Below are positions 33,190-43,968 of a stretch of 64,000 bases of DNA, piece after piece (the first letter of the stretch is position 1; every line of letters begins with the position of its first letter). Both the position numbers and the translations under genes were made by a program. The stretch lies in assembly GCA_905250115.1 (NCBI GenBank), contig CAJNOI010000183.1, positions 101,688-165,687 of the forward strand. Reading direction: 5' to 3'. Source of the stretch: Adineta steineri (taxonomy: Eukaryota > Rotifera > Eurotatoria > Adinetida > Adinetidae). The notes under the pieces were generated by a model. It searched no databases. It was not told the DNA's origin and was given only the letters and a program-made list of their open reading frames with translations.

Positions 33190-33712
33190 ATTTTGAAAAG
33201 ATAAAATATCAAATTATTGAATATGACAAGGTTATAATGAAGAAAGAAAGGAAAGAGAACACGCTTTTATATCGTTGAAATAAAACATACTTAACGTTCG
33301 TTCTGTATGTTTCTACTTTAACCTTCCATCGCTTATATGGTGAAGACGTAAAAGGTATTATATGACTCATCTGTGTTTCTAGTTTGACCCTGAGTTAATT
33401 ATATCCTATAAATACACAAAATCTTATGTGTTTCTTTTGTACGTTTCTAGTTTGACCCGTGGTTAATCATATCCTAGAAATATCATTGTATGGGTAGTAA
33501 AACAGACTGAAGAATATTTTACTATTCTTAAGATTGAGTTCTATCAACTCTTTATGTGTCATTTTTATTTATGAATGAACATTGAGAAAGCATAAGCATA
33601 TAAGTGATACTCTCTGATCTTCTTTAGTTGTTTCACAGTGAAAAAGAATAACTCATTATAGTTACATTTCTATCCGTATGAAAAAAAAATATTTTATTTA
33701 AATAAATCTGAA
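33190..33712. other. Intergenic
   Basis: Contains two related stretches around 33345-33400 and 33415-33485 (GTTTCTAGTTTGACCC...GTTAATTATATCCTA and GTTTCTAGTTTGACCC...GTTAATCATATCCTA), a local direct duplication of about 75 bp. No gene. Confidence 0.5.
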
Positions 33713-35204
33713 TTAATAAAAATGTAAAATAGTTTGCATTAACGGTGCAACTTTATCTTTAGTATTTGTTATTGAAAATTGATGTTGAAAAAATTGTCGT
33801 AATTCTTTAGCTCCCAATTGAATTCGTAAAATCAATGTAAATAATTGAATAAAATATTTATGAGCCTGTATTTCATCCAATTTATCAAGTAAATAATTCC
33901 AAAGGATTTTTGTAAAATAACATTGAATTCGATAAATACTTAATAAATCTTTTAATAATGGCTCATTTTCATTCATTGATATACCTGGAGAAAACATTAG
34001 AATTATTGAAAGAAGAGATATAATTGTTGGATCTCGTTCAGTTAATTCGATTAGATATTTAACTAAATCGTCACATTTATTGACATCATATGATGAAGTA
34101 TCACATAAACTAATAAATCGACGATTATTCTCATCTTCTTTTTGCCAGAATTCAATTGAATGACAACAAGATACACGTTTATAATAATAACCTTTTGATG
34201 TAAGATATATCGAAAAAAGATTATATTTAGTTAAAATAAAACGATCATCATTATTTAATTCTTCGAATTGTTTCATATGACGAAAAAAATTAATAAAACG
34301 CATTGCAGTTCCACTTCCTACGTATGACCAAGATATAATAGCTGAAGTACGATCAGATAGATCCATAAGAGCAGAATTTTCTTCTAATGGAAAATTACAG
34401 AAAAATTCAAATGATGATTGAATATTTTGAATTGTAATCCAATCTTCAACAGATAATCGAGTAAATAATGTATCACTGATTGTTTTTGAATCAATAATGC
34501 TATTTTCATTCGTGAACAACTAAAATAATCGTTGAAAAGAAATATTTAAATCGAAAAAGATTTACTTGATCAATTTCATTGAATGATGATACTAATGAGT
34601 TATTCAGATTTTTTTTAATATTTTTAGTTTTTGTCTTATTTTTAACAACATTAGGTTTCATTCCAATTGAAAAACATCGTTTTAATCGACATTTTTGACA
34701 TTTTCGACGTATTTCATGTGAAACTGAACATTGTTCGTCACCTGTTAAACATTGAAGTTTGTCCTAAATAAAAAAAAAATCGTTAGAATTTTTTAATAAA
34801 TCAATTGTAATTTAACTAACCACATCTTCATTAAAATTTCGTCGAAAAAACGTTTTACATGAACCACATGTAAGAACATTATAATTATATCCAATACCTT
34901 GATCACCACAAATTACACAAACTGTATCAATCCATTTTTTTCGTACTTTAATTGATCTTTCTTCATTGGTAGTACTTGACTCAAGTACACGTTTATTTAC
35001 TTGACTATCATTATTTGACTTCTAAATTATAGACACAATCGAATTTTTTTATTTTATTATCAATTAAATACATACAAATTTCGATAAGTAATGAAGATTT
35101 TCTGTTGCATTAATTATTTGTGTATTTTTACTTTCATTTGAGATGAGACGTTGAATAATATCTTCATCGGATGTTATAATTATTATTTTTGTATTCTTAT
35201 TCAT
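33713..35204 (-). CDS. Orphan nuclear receptor 2
   Basis: Four minus-strand exons (35076-35204, 34821-35021, 34566-34763, 33713-34519) give 444 residues. All introns are phase 0 and 45-58 nt long. A ~77-residue N-terminal tail precedes the DNA-binding domain (about 78-150). Finger one is CVICGDQG...[11 protein letters not shown] with P-box [10 protein letters not shown]. Finger two is CLTGDEQC...[15 protein letters not shown] Lys-rich hinge follows, then a ~270-residue helical region in the ligand-binding position. Compared with receptor 1 the P-box is closer to the canonical CEGCK type and the intron between the fingers is at the equivalent place. So the two are related but not a recent duplicate. 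Ligand and target sites are unknown. Confidence 0.85.
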
Positions 35205-35655
35205 TATTTTTACTATATTATGACTACAGTTTTTTCTAACGATAAAAATGTCAATCGACGACAGCTACTTCTCTTATAAAAGAAAAAAACGTGAGGCTTT
35301 TTCACGTTACAAAAAATATAAGAGGAAAAAAGAAAAAGAGAACCAATCAGAAATAATGTTTTTGTTCCCCGTCGATATTTCGTTTAATAATGAATCATTG
35401 ACAATATTTAAATTATACCCGTTAGAATTCATCACCAATAATGAAGAAAATACATCTAATTTGCGAAAGTTGAACTACATATTTTCATCACATTTTACGA
35501 ATATAATAATGCAAGTAAATACTTGTAAAAATTCCTGTATAATGTGGTCGATTTTCTATTCATTGTATAGTTATTCCACCATGAAGATTTCTTAGAAAAT
35601 ATTGTCGATTTGTAGAAAGATGTTTACAAATATATTCTCTCGAGTGTAAGGAAAG
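35205..35655. other. Upstream region of nuclear receptor 2
   Basis: Probably the promoter of the minus-strand receptor. A plus-strand frame at 35248-35595 (115 codons, Lys-rich start) has no recognisable domain and is probably chance. Confidence 0.35.
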
Positions 35656-35963
35656 TAGGGAACTGTAAAATCACTTTTTTTGGTCCCGGTCCTGGTCTTG
35701 ATAAAAGCGTAAGAATAATTCTGGTGTTGTCTTCATCTATGCAAAAAAAAAATATGAAGTTCACGAAAATTCTCGCTTTTTCGATTGTAAATTCAATCTA
35801 TACGGTTTTTCTTGAACTATAAAATAACACATTTGTCAATTCTTAATCAAAAAAAAACAAAAAAAAATAGGAAATGTCTGGTCTCATACTTGGTAAAAAC
35901 ATTGAAGAATTAGCTGACAATTTAGTCTTGATCCCGGTCCCGGGACCACTTTGCAGTTCCCTA
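35656..35963. mobile_element. Non-autonomous hAT-like MITE with GGTCCCGG subterminal repeats and perfect 8-bp target duplication
   Basis: 308 bp with perfect 10-bp inverted ends TAGGGAACTG/CAGTTCCCTA. It is flanked on both sides by the exact octamer AAGGAAAG (35648-35655 and 35964-35971). An 8-bp duplication with TAGGG ends is diagnostic for hAT. The subterminal blocks read TGGTCCCGGTCCTGGTCTTG on the left and CTTGATCCCGGTCCCGGGACC on the right. The core is A+T-rich and non-coding. It is the best preserved and hence probably the youngest of the hAT-like set here. Confidence 0.88.
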
Positions 35964-35971
35964 AAGGAAAG

Positions 35972-36897
35972 CCATATGGAGAAAAGTTAGTATGTATGTA
36001 TGTGGTTGTCAAGGTCAAAGATCCAGAGAGCAAGAGATTGGAAAACTAGATTTCTCAATATACATAGTCTACCAATCAGGGTGTGGGTGTGAGTATTTTA
36101 TTTCCACCATATTCACATCCATGATTTACACTGACACTCATCTCACCACTCATGGGTGAGGATGTGGGTGTTCTTTATCATCCACGCCTAGTCACATCCA
36201 CATTCTCTCCACGAGAAGCAGAATAAATTGTATGATTATTTTCCATCTAGGGTTTTTTCTCACTTAAAAGAATTTTTAATTTGTTTTAATTTTTCTATTA
36301 ATTCTTTATTCTGTAGCAAAAATTTAATACCTCTGGTCGCATTTTATGTCTGCAAGTCATATTTCTAATTCCATTACAGTTAGATGTCATTTATTTGATA
36401 TAACAACCATACAAAGAGAAATGATTGGGTTGGGAAGCAACACAATTTGTTAAATAATCAAATAGCCTGGTGCACAATAAAATGTGTGAGTTAGAATGTG
36501 AATGAGCAATGTATTCATGATTCGAATCTACCTTTTTAATGTTTAAAAAAAAAGGACCGGTTAACAACAAATATGTTTTTTTCGCTTGAAAGTTTTTGCA
36601 TATATTATTCATTATTCAATACTTAATATTTTTGTTTATATAAACAAATAAAAAATACGTAAAAAACAATGAATTCGATTTTTCGTTTGATCATCTACAG
36701 AATCAGATGAAGTGGTTGCTGAGGCAATGTTCGTGATGAGAAATAAATAAAAGAATGAAAAGAAAATATCAAGTACAATTTCTACTGCGAAATGTATAAA
36801 CTATTGCAGTAGATTCGAAAAATAAAAAGTGAAAGCCTCATTTTATTATTAAAATAAAGCATTCATTACAAAGATTCAAAAATATTCATCATTCATA
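35972..36897. repeat. Intergenic with TGTGGG-like tracts
   Basis: AGGGTGTGGGTGTGAG at 36078-36093 and GGATGTGGGTGTTC near 36160 sit near C-rich opposites (CACATCCATG, TCACATCCACATTC). They form an irregular inverted cluster over 36078-36210. No gene was recognised. Confidence 0.5.
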
Positions 36898-38887
36898 ATG
36901 CATTTAAACAAATATCTCACTTTAATTCTTCTTTATTTTGTTATCAATCTTCATTCGATACCTATTTTACAAGTAAGTCTTTCAAAGATTAATATATTCA
37001 TTAATTCACTCTTCTATAAATCCAGTCTTCTGATACAGTTCAAACTACATCAATTTATAATCCTGAACAAAATGGTTTGCCTAACTATTATCAATATATT
37101 TCATTTCATAATTTGTTTTCTCTTGTAGAAGGATTAGAAGGTGGTGATATGGTTCCTCAACCATTTCAGAAATCTCTTACAGATGTAAATCTTTTCATTT
37201 GGAATTATATAAATAACAATATTTGGATATTTTAGCGTGGTGTAGCAATAAAACCAGCATCATCTAATCGATGGGCAGGTGGTGTTGTACCTTATGAATT
37301 TGCTGCAAACATTAGTCTGTATATTTTGTTTTTCTTCATATAAATAATGAACGATGTTTTTCAGCTGCTAACAATTCAGCTTTTATTGTTGCACAAATGA
37401 GAGCAATGGAAAATCTTACACAAGTCAATAATACACAATGTATTTCATTTCGTCCAAGAAATGCATCTGATCTATACTTTATTACAATCTTCAATGGATC
37501 TGGCTGTTATTCTCCGGTGAATAGCAAAAAGAAATATTCTATCATTAAAAGTTATTATTGTTTATCTTTATCAGGTTGGATCTTGGGGTTCTTATATTGG
37601 TACTCGTCCTGTTTCACTCATGCATGGAACATATTCAACTTGTATGGTTTCAGGAATTGTTCAACATGAATTAACTCATGTCTTAGGTATAATATATACA
37701 AGAAAATAATATAGAATATTTGTTTGTATCAAAAAAAAGGTTTTTATCACGAACAATCACGACCTGATCGAGATTCATATGTTTCGATTCAATGGGCTAA
37801 TATTGATCCAAGTTAGTTTTATTATACAATTTTGTTATGAATAAATCTAATCTCTTACCTGAATTGTATAGGTCAAGCGTTTAATTTTGTTAAATATAAT
37901 GATTCACAAGTTGATGTTGAAATGACATCATATGACTATGGATCAGTTATGCACTATGAATGGAATGCATTCGCTTTGAATAGTAGTGGACCAACTATAA
38001 TTCCAACACAAAATACTAGTGCATATATTGGACAACGAATTCGATTGAGTCCAGTTGATATTCTTGCAATTCAACGATATTATGGTTGTGTTCCAACACC
38101 AAATATTACAACTACAACTATATCAACTACCATTACAACGACATTAAGTAAGTGTACTTATGCTCTTTTATGTTTTAATTGTATTGACATTATTTTTAGC
38201 CGTGACAACTAGTAAATAGATTTTATGCGAGAAAAATGAAATAGTTAAGATGTTTTGTAGGCTTTTCCAATGTAACCACATCGGTCATAACGAATGCCAC
38301 TTCGAGTAAGTTCTGCAATATTTTTGAAATACTTTTAAATAAATAAAACAATGAATATATATTGTTTGAATGATTTTAGTAACAACTAAGAACTCAAGTA
38401 AGTCTTTAAAACCGTATTTTCGTCTTTCGCTTTCAGTTTTACTTTTTAGCGTTGTCTTCTTCTTCCACTGGCAACACCACATCAGGTATGATGATTAACT
38501 TGTTATAGAAATGAATATTTATACAAAATAATTCAGTTTCATCAACTATATCTACGTCGACTGTGTTCAATACTTCAACAGGTAAAATTGACTTCTTTTG
38601 GAGTGAAATCAGAGATTTTATTTCATCTTATTGATATTATAGTGTCTTCAACTACTACGACCTCCATAATATCATCGATGGGAAATTCAAGTACTGTTAT
38701 GTCTACTACTACTACTGCTGCTACCTCGGTAATTATAGATACATTTTGGAAACTTTAATATAATACTATCAATCCTATTTAGAACGCGCTAAAGATCGGC
38801 CTTGCCGTCGGGATCACTGTATTGGTCATCTTGATTATTGTTGGTGCAATAATTGCTTGCGTTGTTATTCGAAAATGCAGAACATAA
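36898..38887 (+). CDS. Membrane-anchored astacin (M12A) metalloprotease with Ser/Thr stalk
   Basis: Fourteen exons join in frame to 423 residues. A signal peptide (1-22) is followed by a short propeptide and the catalytic domain starting near GGVVPYEF. The zinc site HELTHVLGFYHE lies at residues 186-197 (three His, catalytic Glu187) and is followed by SRPDRDSYV. The Met-turn SVMHY has Met243 and Tyr245. After GCVPTPN a Thr/Ser-rich stalk is encoded by very small exons, then a single transmembrane helix (~394-416) and a short basic tail. Astacins cleave extracellular or cuticular proteins. Most are secreted or carry EGF/CUB domains, so a bare mucin-like stalk plus helix, tethering the protease to the surface, is unusual. 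All catalytic residues are present. Confidence 0.88.
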
Positions 38888-40029
38888 AAACTCTTTTTTT
38901 CTCCTGAGAAGGAGCTTAGATCTCTAATGTGTTTCCTTTGCAAAATTTAACCATTAAAAAACGAAAGTAAATTGAATGCTATGTATAAATGTATAATATT
39001 CAATCAGAAAGCTAAAACTCTTCGACAAGTCTTTATATAGATTTTTGAATAGTCTTCATTTTTAGTCGAGTCTCAAAAAAGCAATCGATGAACAATATGA
39101 GTATAGATGCAGTCGTGGTTGTTTTTGAAATCGTCTCATCCTTACTTATATTTCACATCGTCATATATACTAATCAACAATAGAAAATCGCCTTGATAAA
39201 ATAAAAGAATATTACATGTAGACAAAACAAGAAATGATAGATAGAAAATAATACATTGACAATCAACCAAGCGTTTTCCTAGCATTACTATAATTTAAGA
39301 TACTATAATCATATGAATTATCAAAAACAAAAAAAGTATCTTAACGATATAGACATAAATATAGGATTCTTTCTCATCCACACCCACACTCATGGTATAA
39401 TTAGCATAGATTATCTACTTCATCAACTTTGTTCAGATAAAACACGAATTTTTCCAGTTTAATCTTATCTAAGAAAAATGAATGACAAATCATACATGAT
39501 ACATCGTCTAAAAATTCTTTTCAAACATGGCACTGTAATATAATATTTTATTCTATTTCATATTCAACTTAACGCTATGGCTTACTCTTTATTTAAATTA
39601 ATTTTCTTTCATTTATATCTAGTGAGACAAGACCTGTAAGAAAACGCGTTTTTTTAACGATTTAGTCTAACTTGCTACGGTAAAACCGTAAACGATTCGA
39701 TAGTTTTTCATACTCTTATTATAAATATATATTTGAATTCATAGTTTTAATGATATTAACGGAAATTGTATGCTTCTGATTTGTGTAGATGTTTATAATA
39801 ATTATGATCTTTGACTTTTATGCATGTTGTAATTTTTAATATTTTTTCTTCTTTCGTTGAATGAATAAATTAAGCTTTTCAGGATGCATATATGCGTCAG
39901 TGGCTCGGAAAGGATTAAAAGAAAACAACATGTGAATTTCTCTTTTTCTATAACTCATATAATATAACAAAATTAATTTGAGTGTAAAATACAACGAGTT
40001 TCTTTAAGTTCTATTATTCCATTGAAACA
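38888..40029. other. Intergenic
   Basis: A C-rich telomere-like tract (TCCACACCCACACTCATGG) lies near 39377-39395. Otherwise A+T-rich with no gene recognised. Confidence 0.4.
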
Positions 40030-40914
40030 ATGTCATATCTTAATACAATTAATTCAATATTCAATTTAATTTCTATCTTTCTGGATATAATTGCTTTCAT
40101 TATTTGTTTATCTTTTTTATCAATTATTGCTTATCATTTTATCCAAAGAAATCATCATCATAATCAAATAATAAATAATGTACCTTTAATTCTTTCTATT
40201 AATACTCTTTGTATTATTATTACGAAAAGTATTTTTCAAACTATTCATATTACTATTCCAACTATAATGAAAGATTTTCACAACATCACTCAAACTGAAG
40301 AAACATTTGCTTGTCGACTAAAAGCATATATTCTTTGGTCAATAGTTGGACAATTATATTGGAGTTATGTTCTTCTTGCATTCTTTCGTTTTGTTCGAAT
40401 TATTTATCCAAAACAATTATGGTTATGTCGATCATTCTTCTATCTATATATACTTATTCCTTGTCAATTTATATTTGTTTTCATTGGTATTCTACCATCA
40501 TTTTTATTTTTTGATTGTATACATTTAATATTAAACGAAGCTTTTTGTGATATTCTAATCAAACCTGCTTATTTCTGTGCATATTCGAATACGATTGCAT
40601 TTGGAATTCCATACACGATTCTTTGCATTTTCTATATAAAAATTGGGCAAAAAATGCGACAACCATCAATGATACGATTACATCAAGAACGAAATCGACG
40701 AGATTATATTGTGATTAAACGAATGTTATTAAATTCGATTTTACTTTGTCTTATAGCCGTACCATATGTTGTTCTTTATATTATAAGTATATTTTATGAA
40801 TATTTAAATTCCACTACATTACGTTTTCAATGGTTATCATCATCATTTGGTTCGTTTTTATTTTCGCTTTTTCTTCCATTAATAACTACACAACTTGGAA
40901 ATTTATTAAAATAG
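40030..40914 (+). CDS. Divergent seven-transmembrane receptor, same family as that at 30887
   Basis: 294 residues in one exon with seven hydrophobic segments. The end of helix 3 reads LAFFRFVRIIYPKQ, paralleling IYRLTRVIYP in the receptor at 30887. The third inner loop is basic (RLHQERNRRDYIVIKRM). The first outer region has N-glycosylation potential. Length, lack of introns and motif use indicate a shared lineage-specific family of small receptors. Sequence identity between the two is low, so they are not a recent duplication. Ligand unknown. Confidence 0.75.
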   Translation: MSYLNTINSIFNLISIFLDIIAFIICLSFLSIIAYHFIQRNHHHNQIINNVPLILSINTLCIIITKSIFQTIHITIPTIMKDFHNITQTEETFACRLKAYILWSIVGQLYWSYVLLAFFRFVRIIYPKQLWLCRSFFYLYILIPCQFIFVFIGILPSFLFFDCIHLILNEAFCDILIKPAYFCAYSNTIAFGIPYTILCIFYIKIGQKMRQPSMIRLHQERNRRDYIVIKRMLLNSILLCLIAVPYVVLYIISIFYEYLNSTTLRFQWLSSSFGSFLFSLFLPLITTQLGNLLK

Positions 40915-42142
40915 AATAAAATAATACCAAGAAATGATCAAACAGAACGTAGAGATTAAGACTCTTGTTATAAATATTGTACAGACACTATTTCATCAAT
41001 CTGGTTCTGTCTATTTTATATGAAGTACATCACTTTATATACATATACGTAAATAAAATAAAATGTATCATTAATAGAAAATATTTTCACTCACATAAAA
41101 GAAGAAAATAGATTTAACCTATGAGAAAAAATATGAAAAATGAAGATCAATGTTGGGTGTTGTCTCTTGCTTCCTTTATTTGTATGCACTTTTAACTAGA
41201 TCATAGATTATTAACTCGATATAAAAATTGTATTGAGAGCAATATTTGTTTGTGTCAGGATTCTATTCATTTTCTTTTCGAAAAGTGTCTGTCTTCAAGT
41301 GTTGGTTTCTATTTGCTCTTACTTATTGCCATTGGCATGAATGACTGCAAAAACAAGTTCATCGATAAAAGGACATATTTTACCATATGGAAATAATTTA
41401 GTCTGATTAAATCGAACATGAAATATTAAGAGTCAGACAATATAAGATATTGTTTCGAATGAAGTTCTAGAGAAAATTAGTGATAAATGAATAGGTTTGA
41501 TGCAGACAGAAACAATTAATACATATGTGGATTTAAATATTAATTACGACATTTGCCGCTTGTATAAATGATTTAAAAAAGAAATTTCCAAGGGAAAATT
41601 TGAATAAGAATGTATGAAACTATATATATCTTAAAAACGAAAACAAACATTCTGACCTCTTCGTCTCAATATTTATTATAGAATATTTTTTTGAATTATA
41701 GTTAACTATGAAAAAGTACAATGAGGGCAAGAGGAAGCATGACATATTTACCGATGCACGATGTTCGTTAAAAGGACGAATAAAATGAGGTAATGTGGCG
41801 TATGCTTATATATTTATGTAAATAAAAACATTTTACGAGTATTCTGTGTCTAATACAACCATATATAAATCAAGTCATAATAAGAAGAAATGGTTAATTA
41901 CATAGAAATCAAAATGATGTGGGTGAGGTAGGCGAGTGTCTTTTGTGTTCTGTTCTATAGATTCATACCATTCGTATTAGTCATGAAGGGTACGCATATC
42001 ATATCAACTGTCACAAAGAAATGATCAGTCAGAAAACCTACGCGCATTAACTTCGAACAGTCATATATTATGATGAAGACGTGAGTGTGGTATATAATAT
42101 TTGAAAATATTCTTTTCTAAGTATCTATTTCATTCTTATTCA
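40915..42142. other. Intergenic
   Basis: About 1.2 kb of A+T-rich DNA; a single GATGTGGGTGAGG tract lies near 41917. No gene recognised. Confidence 0.4.
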
Positions 42143-42845
42143 ATGATCACATATACAGGTAAGTTTTTTATTTTATTTTTACATCAAAAAATCCTATCAG
42201 TAGAAAATATATCTTTAATAAATACTTTTAGATTATACTAAATCTATTGAAATGGTATGCACTGCCTTGATTCAGGAGAACTTTGACTGTTCATCGATTA
42301 CTTCGTCTATTCAATTAGAAGAAGATCAATCCATTATTTCCTCACCTTATCCAGATCATCCTCTGAATCTTGCAACATTGGATAAATCATCTCAAGAGGT
42401 GGCTATATTGCTTCAAGAATTACAACCAAATGAAGGATATTTAGATCTACCATATAATGAAGCATTCAATTGGTCAACAATTCTTTCAAAGATACCACAT
42501 AACTTTCCAGCTACAGAATTTTATATTGTAGCATTTCGTTCACGCCTTGCTCTTTCATCTGTTAATTCAGAAATTTTTAGTGAACTTCATGCACATGATG
42601 AACAAGCTCATTGCGAAGCAAATGAAAGCGGTGGACTATTGAAGTATTGGTTCGGTGTTGCAGCTCCTGATAGACGTAATTTAGCTACTTGTGTATGGGT
42701 AAATAGAGACTGGTCATTGAAGGCTAGTAGATTACCACAACATAATAGAGCTATGGAACTTATTCGACGTGGAGTTTATGAAGATTGGGATTTAGAGAGA
42801 TATAGATTGAATGTTGGAGGTGGTGAACAATGGTCAATTACATAA
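42143..42845 (+). CDS. Conserved protein of fungal UPF0643-like type
   Basis: A 16-nt first exon (42143-42158, MITYT) and a second exon (42232-42845) give 209 residues. The second half contains FYIVAFRSRLALS, HDEQAHCEANESGGLLKYWF and NLATCVWVNRDWSLKASR. These match the pattern of small uncharacterised fungal proteins (HxEAxxSGGLLKYWFG, RNLATCxW). Function is unknown: the conserved His, Glu and Trp residues suggest a small-molecule-binding or enzymatic fold but no reaction can be named. The tiny first exon is supported by correct phase and a GTAAGT donor. The alternative start at 42252 would drop the first ~12 residues. Acquisition from a fungus is inferred. Confidence 0.7.
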
Positions 42846-43476
42846 TATTAACAATTACCATTCAAAAGATATATTGACATTAATTAATATAATTTATTTT
42901 TCTGAAATAATTTTACATAAATTGTATTTTTAACGGATTTTTTAAAAATGTATTTAAATAATAAATTAGACAGAAAACTAAAAGTTAAAAATAATGTTAA
43001 GTAACCACGAACAATTTCATCTTTAGATAAGATTTATTTCAATATGTATAGTTTTCTTTCATCAAAAAAAATCGAGATGAAAGTATCATAATGATCTCAT
43101 ATTTTGAGGACGGGTGAAGATGTGGATTTGAGTGAGTTTGGACTTCAATCTCTAGTTATTCCACGCCATTGATGATTACTCTATACTTTATTATATCTTG
43201 GGTAAGACTAAGTATATTACGATCGATATGTTCAAAGAAAAAATAGTAATATCACAATTCGGAGCATACGAAATCAATCTTTTCATGACGAATGGTCGCT
43301 ATCAGTTTTTGAGCAGTACGATATACTATACATTGCAAGTATAATAATCACAAACATACCGACATTCATTCTCATAATCAAAGAGTATAAACATGACATG
43401 AGCATTGTAGATCAAAAAGTTCTTTTCATACAAACTAATAAAGATACAAAAACACAAAACAAGAAACAAGTAAAAT
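42846..43476. other. Convergent intergenic spacer
   Basis: Lies between a plus and a minus gene that end toward each other. Contains a G-rich stretch (GACGGGTGAAGATGTGGATTTG, ~43108). No gene. Confidence 0.4.
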
Positions 43477-43968
43477 TCATGTAAGTTTAAATCCTGTACG
43501 CTCGAAAAGAAGCAACTGCCGTAGAAAACCGATATTTGGACATGCACATGGACGCGCCTGATGTACACGTAAAACAGCGTCCACAGCACTAATTTGGTGT
43601 GCGATCATTAAATAAGCGGCAGTTATCAAGGCTGAACGAGATACACCTGCAGCACAATGAACTAAAATAGCTCCATCGCCGGCTTGCAACGATTTGTGAA
43701 TAAAATTGAGTGCTACCGGGAAATGAGCAGAGATATCGTAGTCATCTATATCATGAGCATCCAGAGCGAGAAGAATTATATTCGAATGACCGGCTGCAGT
43801 GAAGAACTCAGCAGGGTACGATGCCGATCCTGTCATATTCAGCACATATTTGATATGACACTGCTGCAATTTGTCAAAGTTACGAGCATCAGATGAAGAA
43901 CCTAGAAAGAGGCGGTCACAGATAAGCGATGGTGTGTATTCGTCATCGTCTAGAAGTTTTCCGAACAT
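43477..43968 (-). CDS. Dual-specificity protein phosphatase
   Basis: 163 residues, no introns. The order of motifs is that of small atypical dual-specificity phosphatases: LICDRLFLGSSSDARN (start of the domain), IKYVLNMTG, the general-acid loop with DAHDIDDYDI (Asp in the D-loop), then the active site VHCAAGVSRSA (HCxxGxxR, nucleophilic Cys at about residue 105) and AYLMIAHQIS. Such enzymes remove phosphate from Ser/Thr and Tyr, often on MAP kinases. There is no MAPK-binding or rhodanese domain, so substrate is open. The C-terminus ends soon after the domain (FERTGFKLT). The start chosen gives the full domain with little extra. Confidence 0.92.
   Translation of the reverse strand: MFGKLLDDDEYTPSLICDRLFLGSSSDARNFDKLQQCHIKYVLNMTGSASYPAEFFTAAGHSNIILLALDAHDIDDYDISAHFPVALNFIHKSLQAGDGAILVHCAAGVSRSALITAAYLMIAHQISAVDAVLRVHQARPCACPNIGFLRQLLLFERTGFKLT

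Noticed and set aside
35248..35595. 115-codon plus-strand frame upstream of nuclear receptor 2
   Set aside because: Lys-rich low-complexity start, no domain or signal, and it lies in the expected promoter; A+T-rich DNA can give such frames by chance.
43684..43896. Plus-strand frame opposite the phosphatase
   Set aside because: Shadow of the dual-specificity phosphatase, whose active-site motif is on the minus strand.
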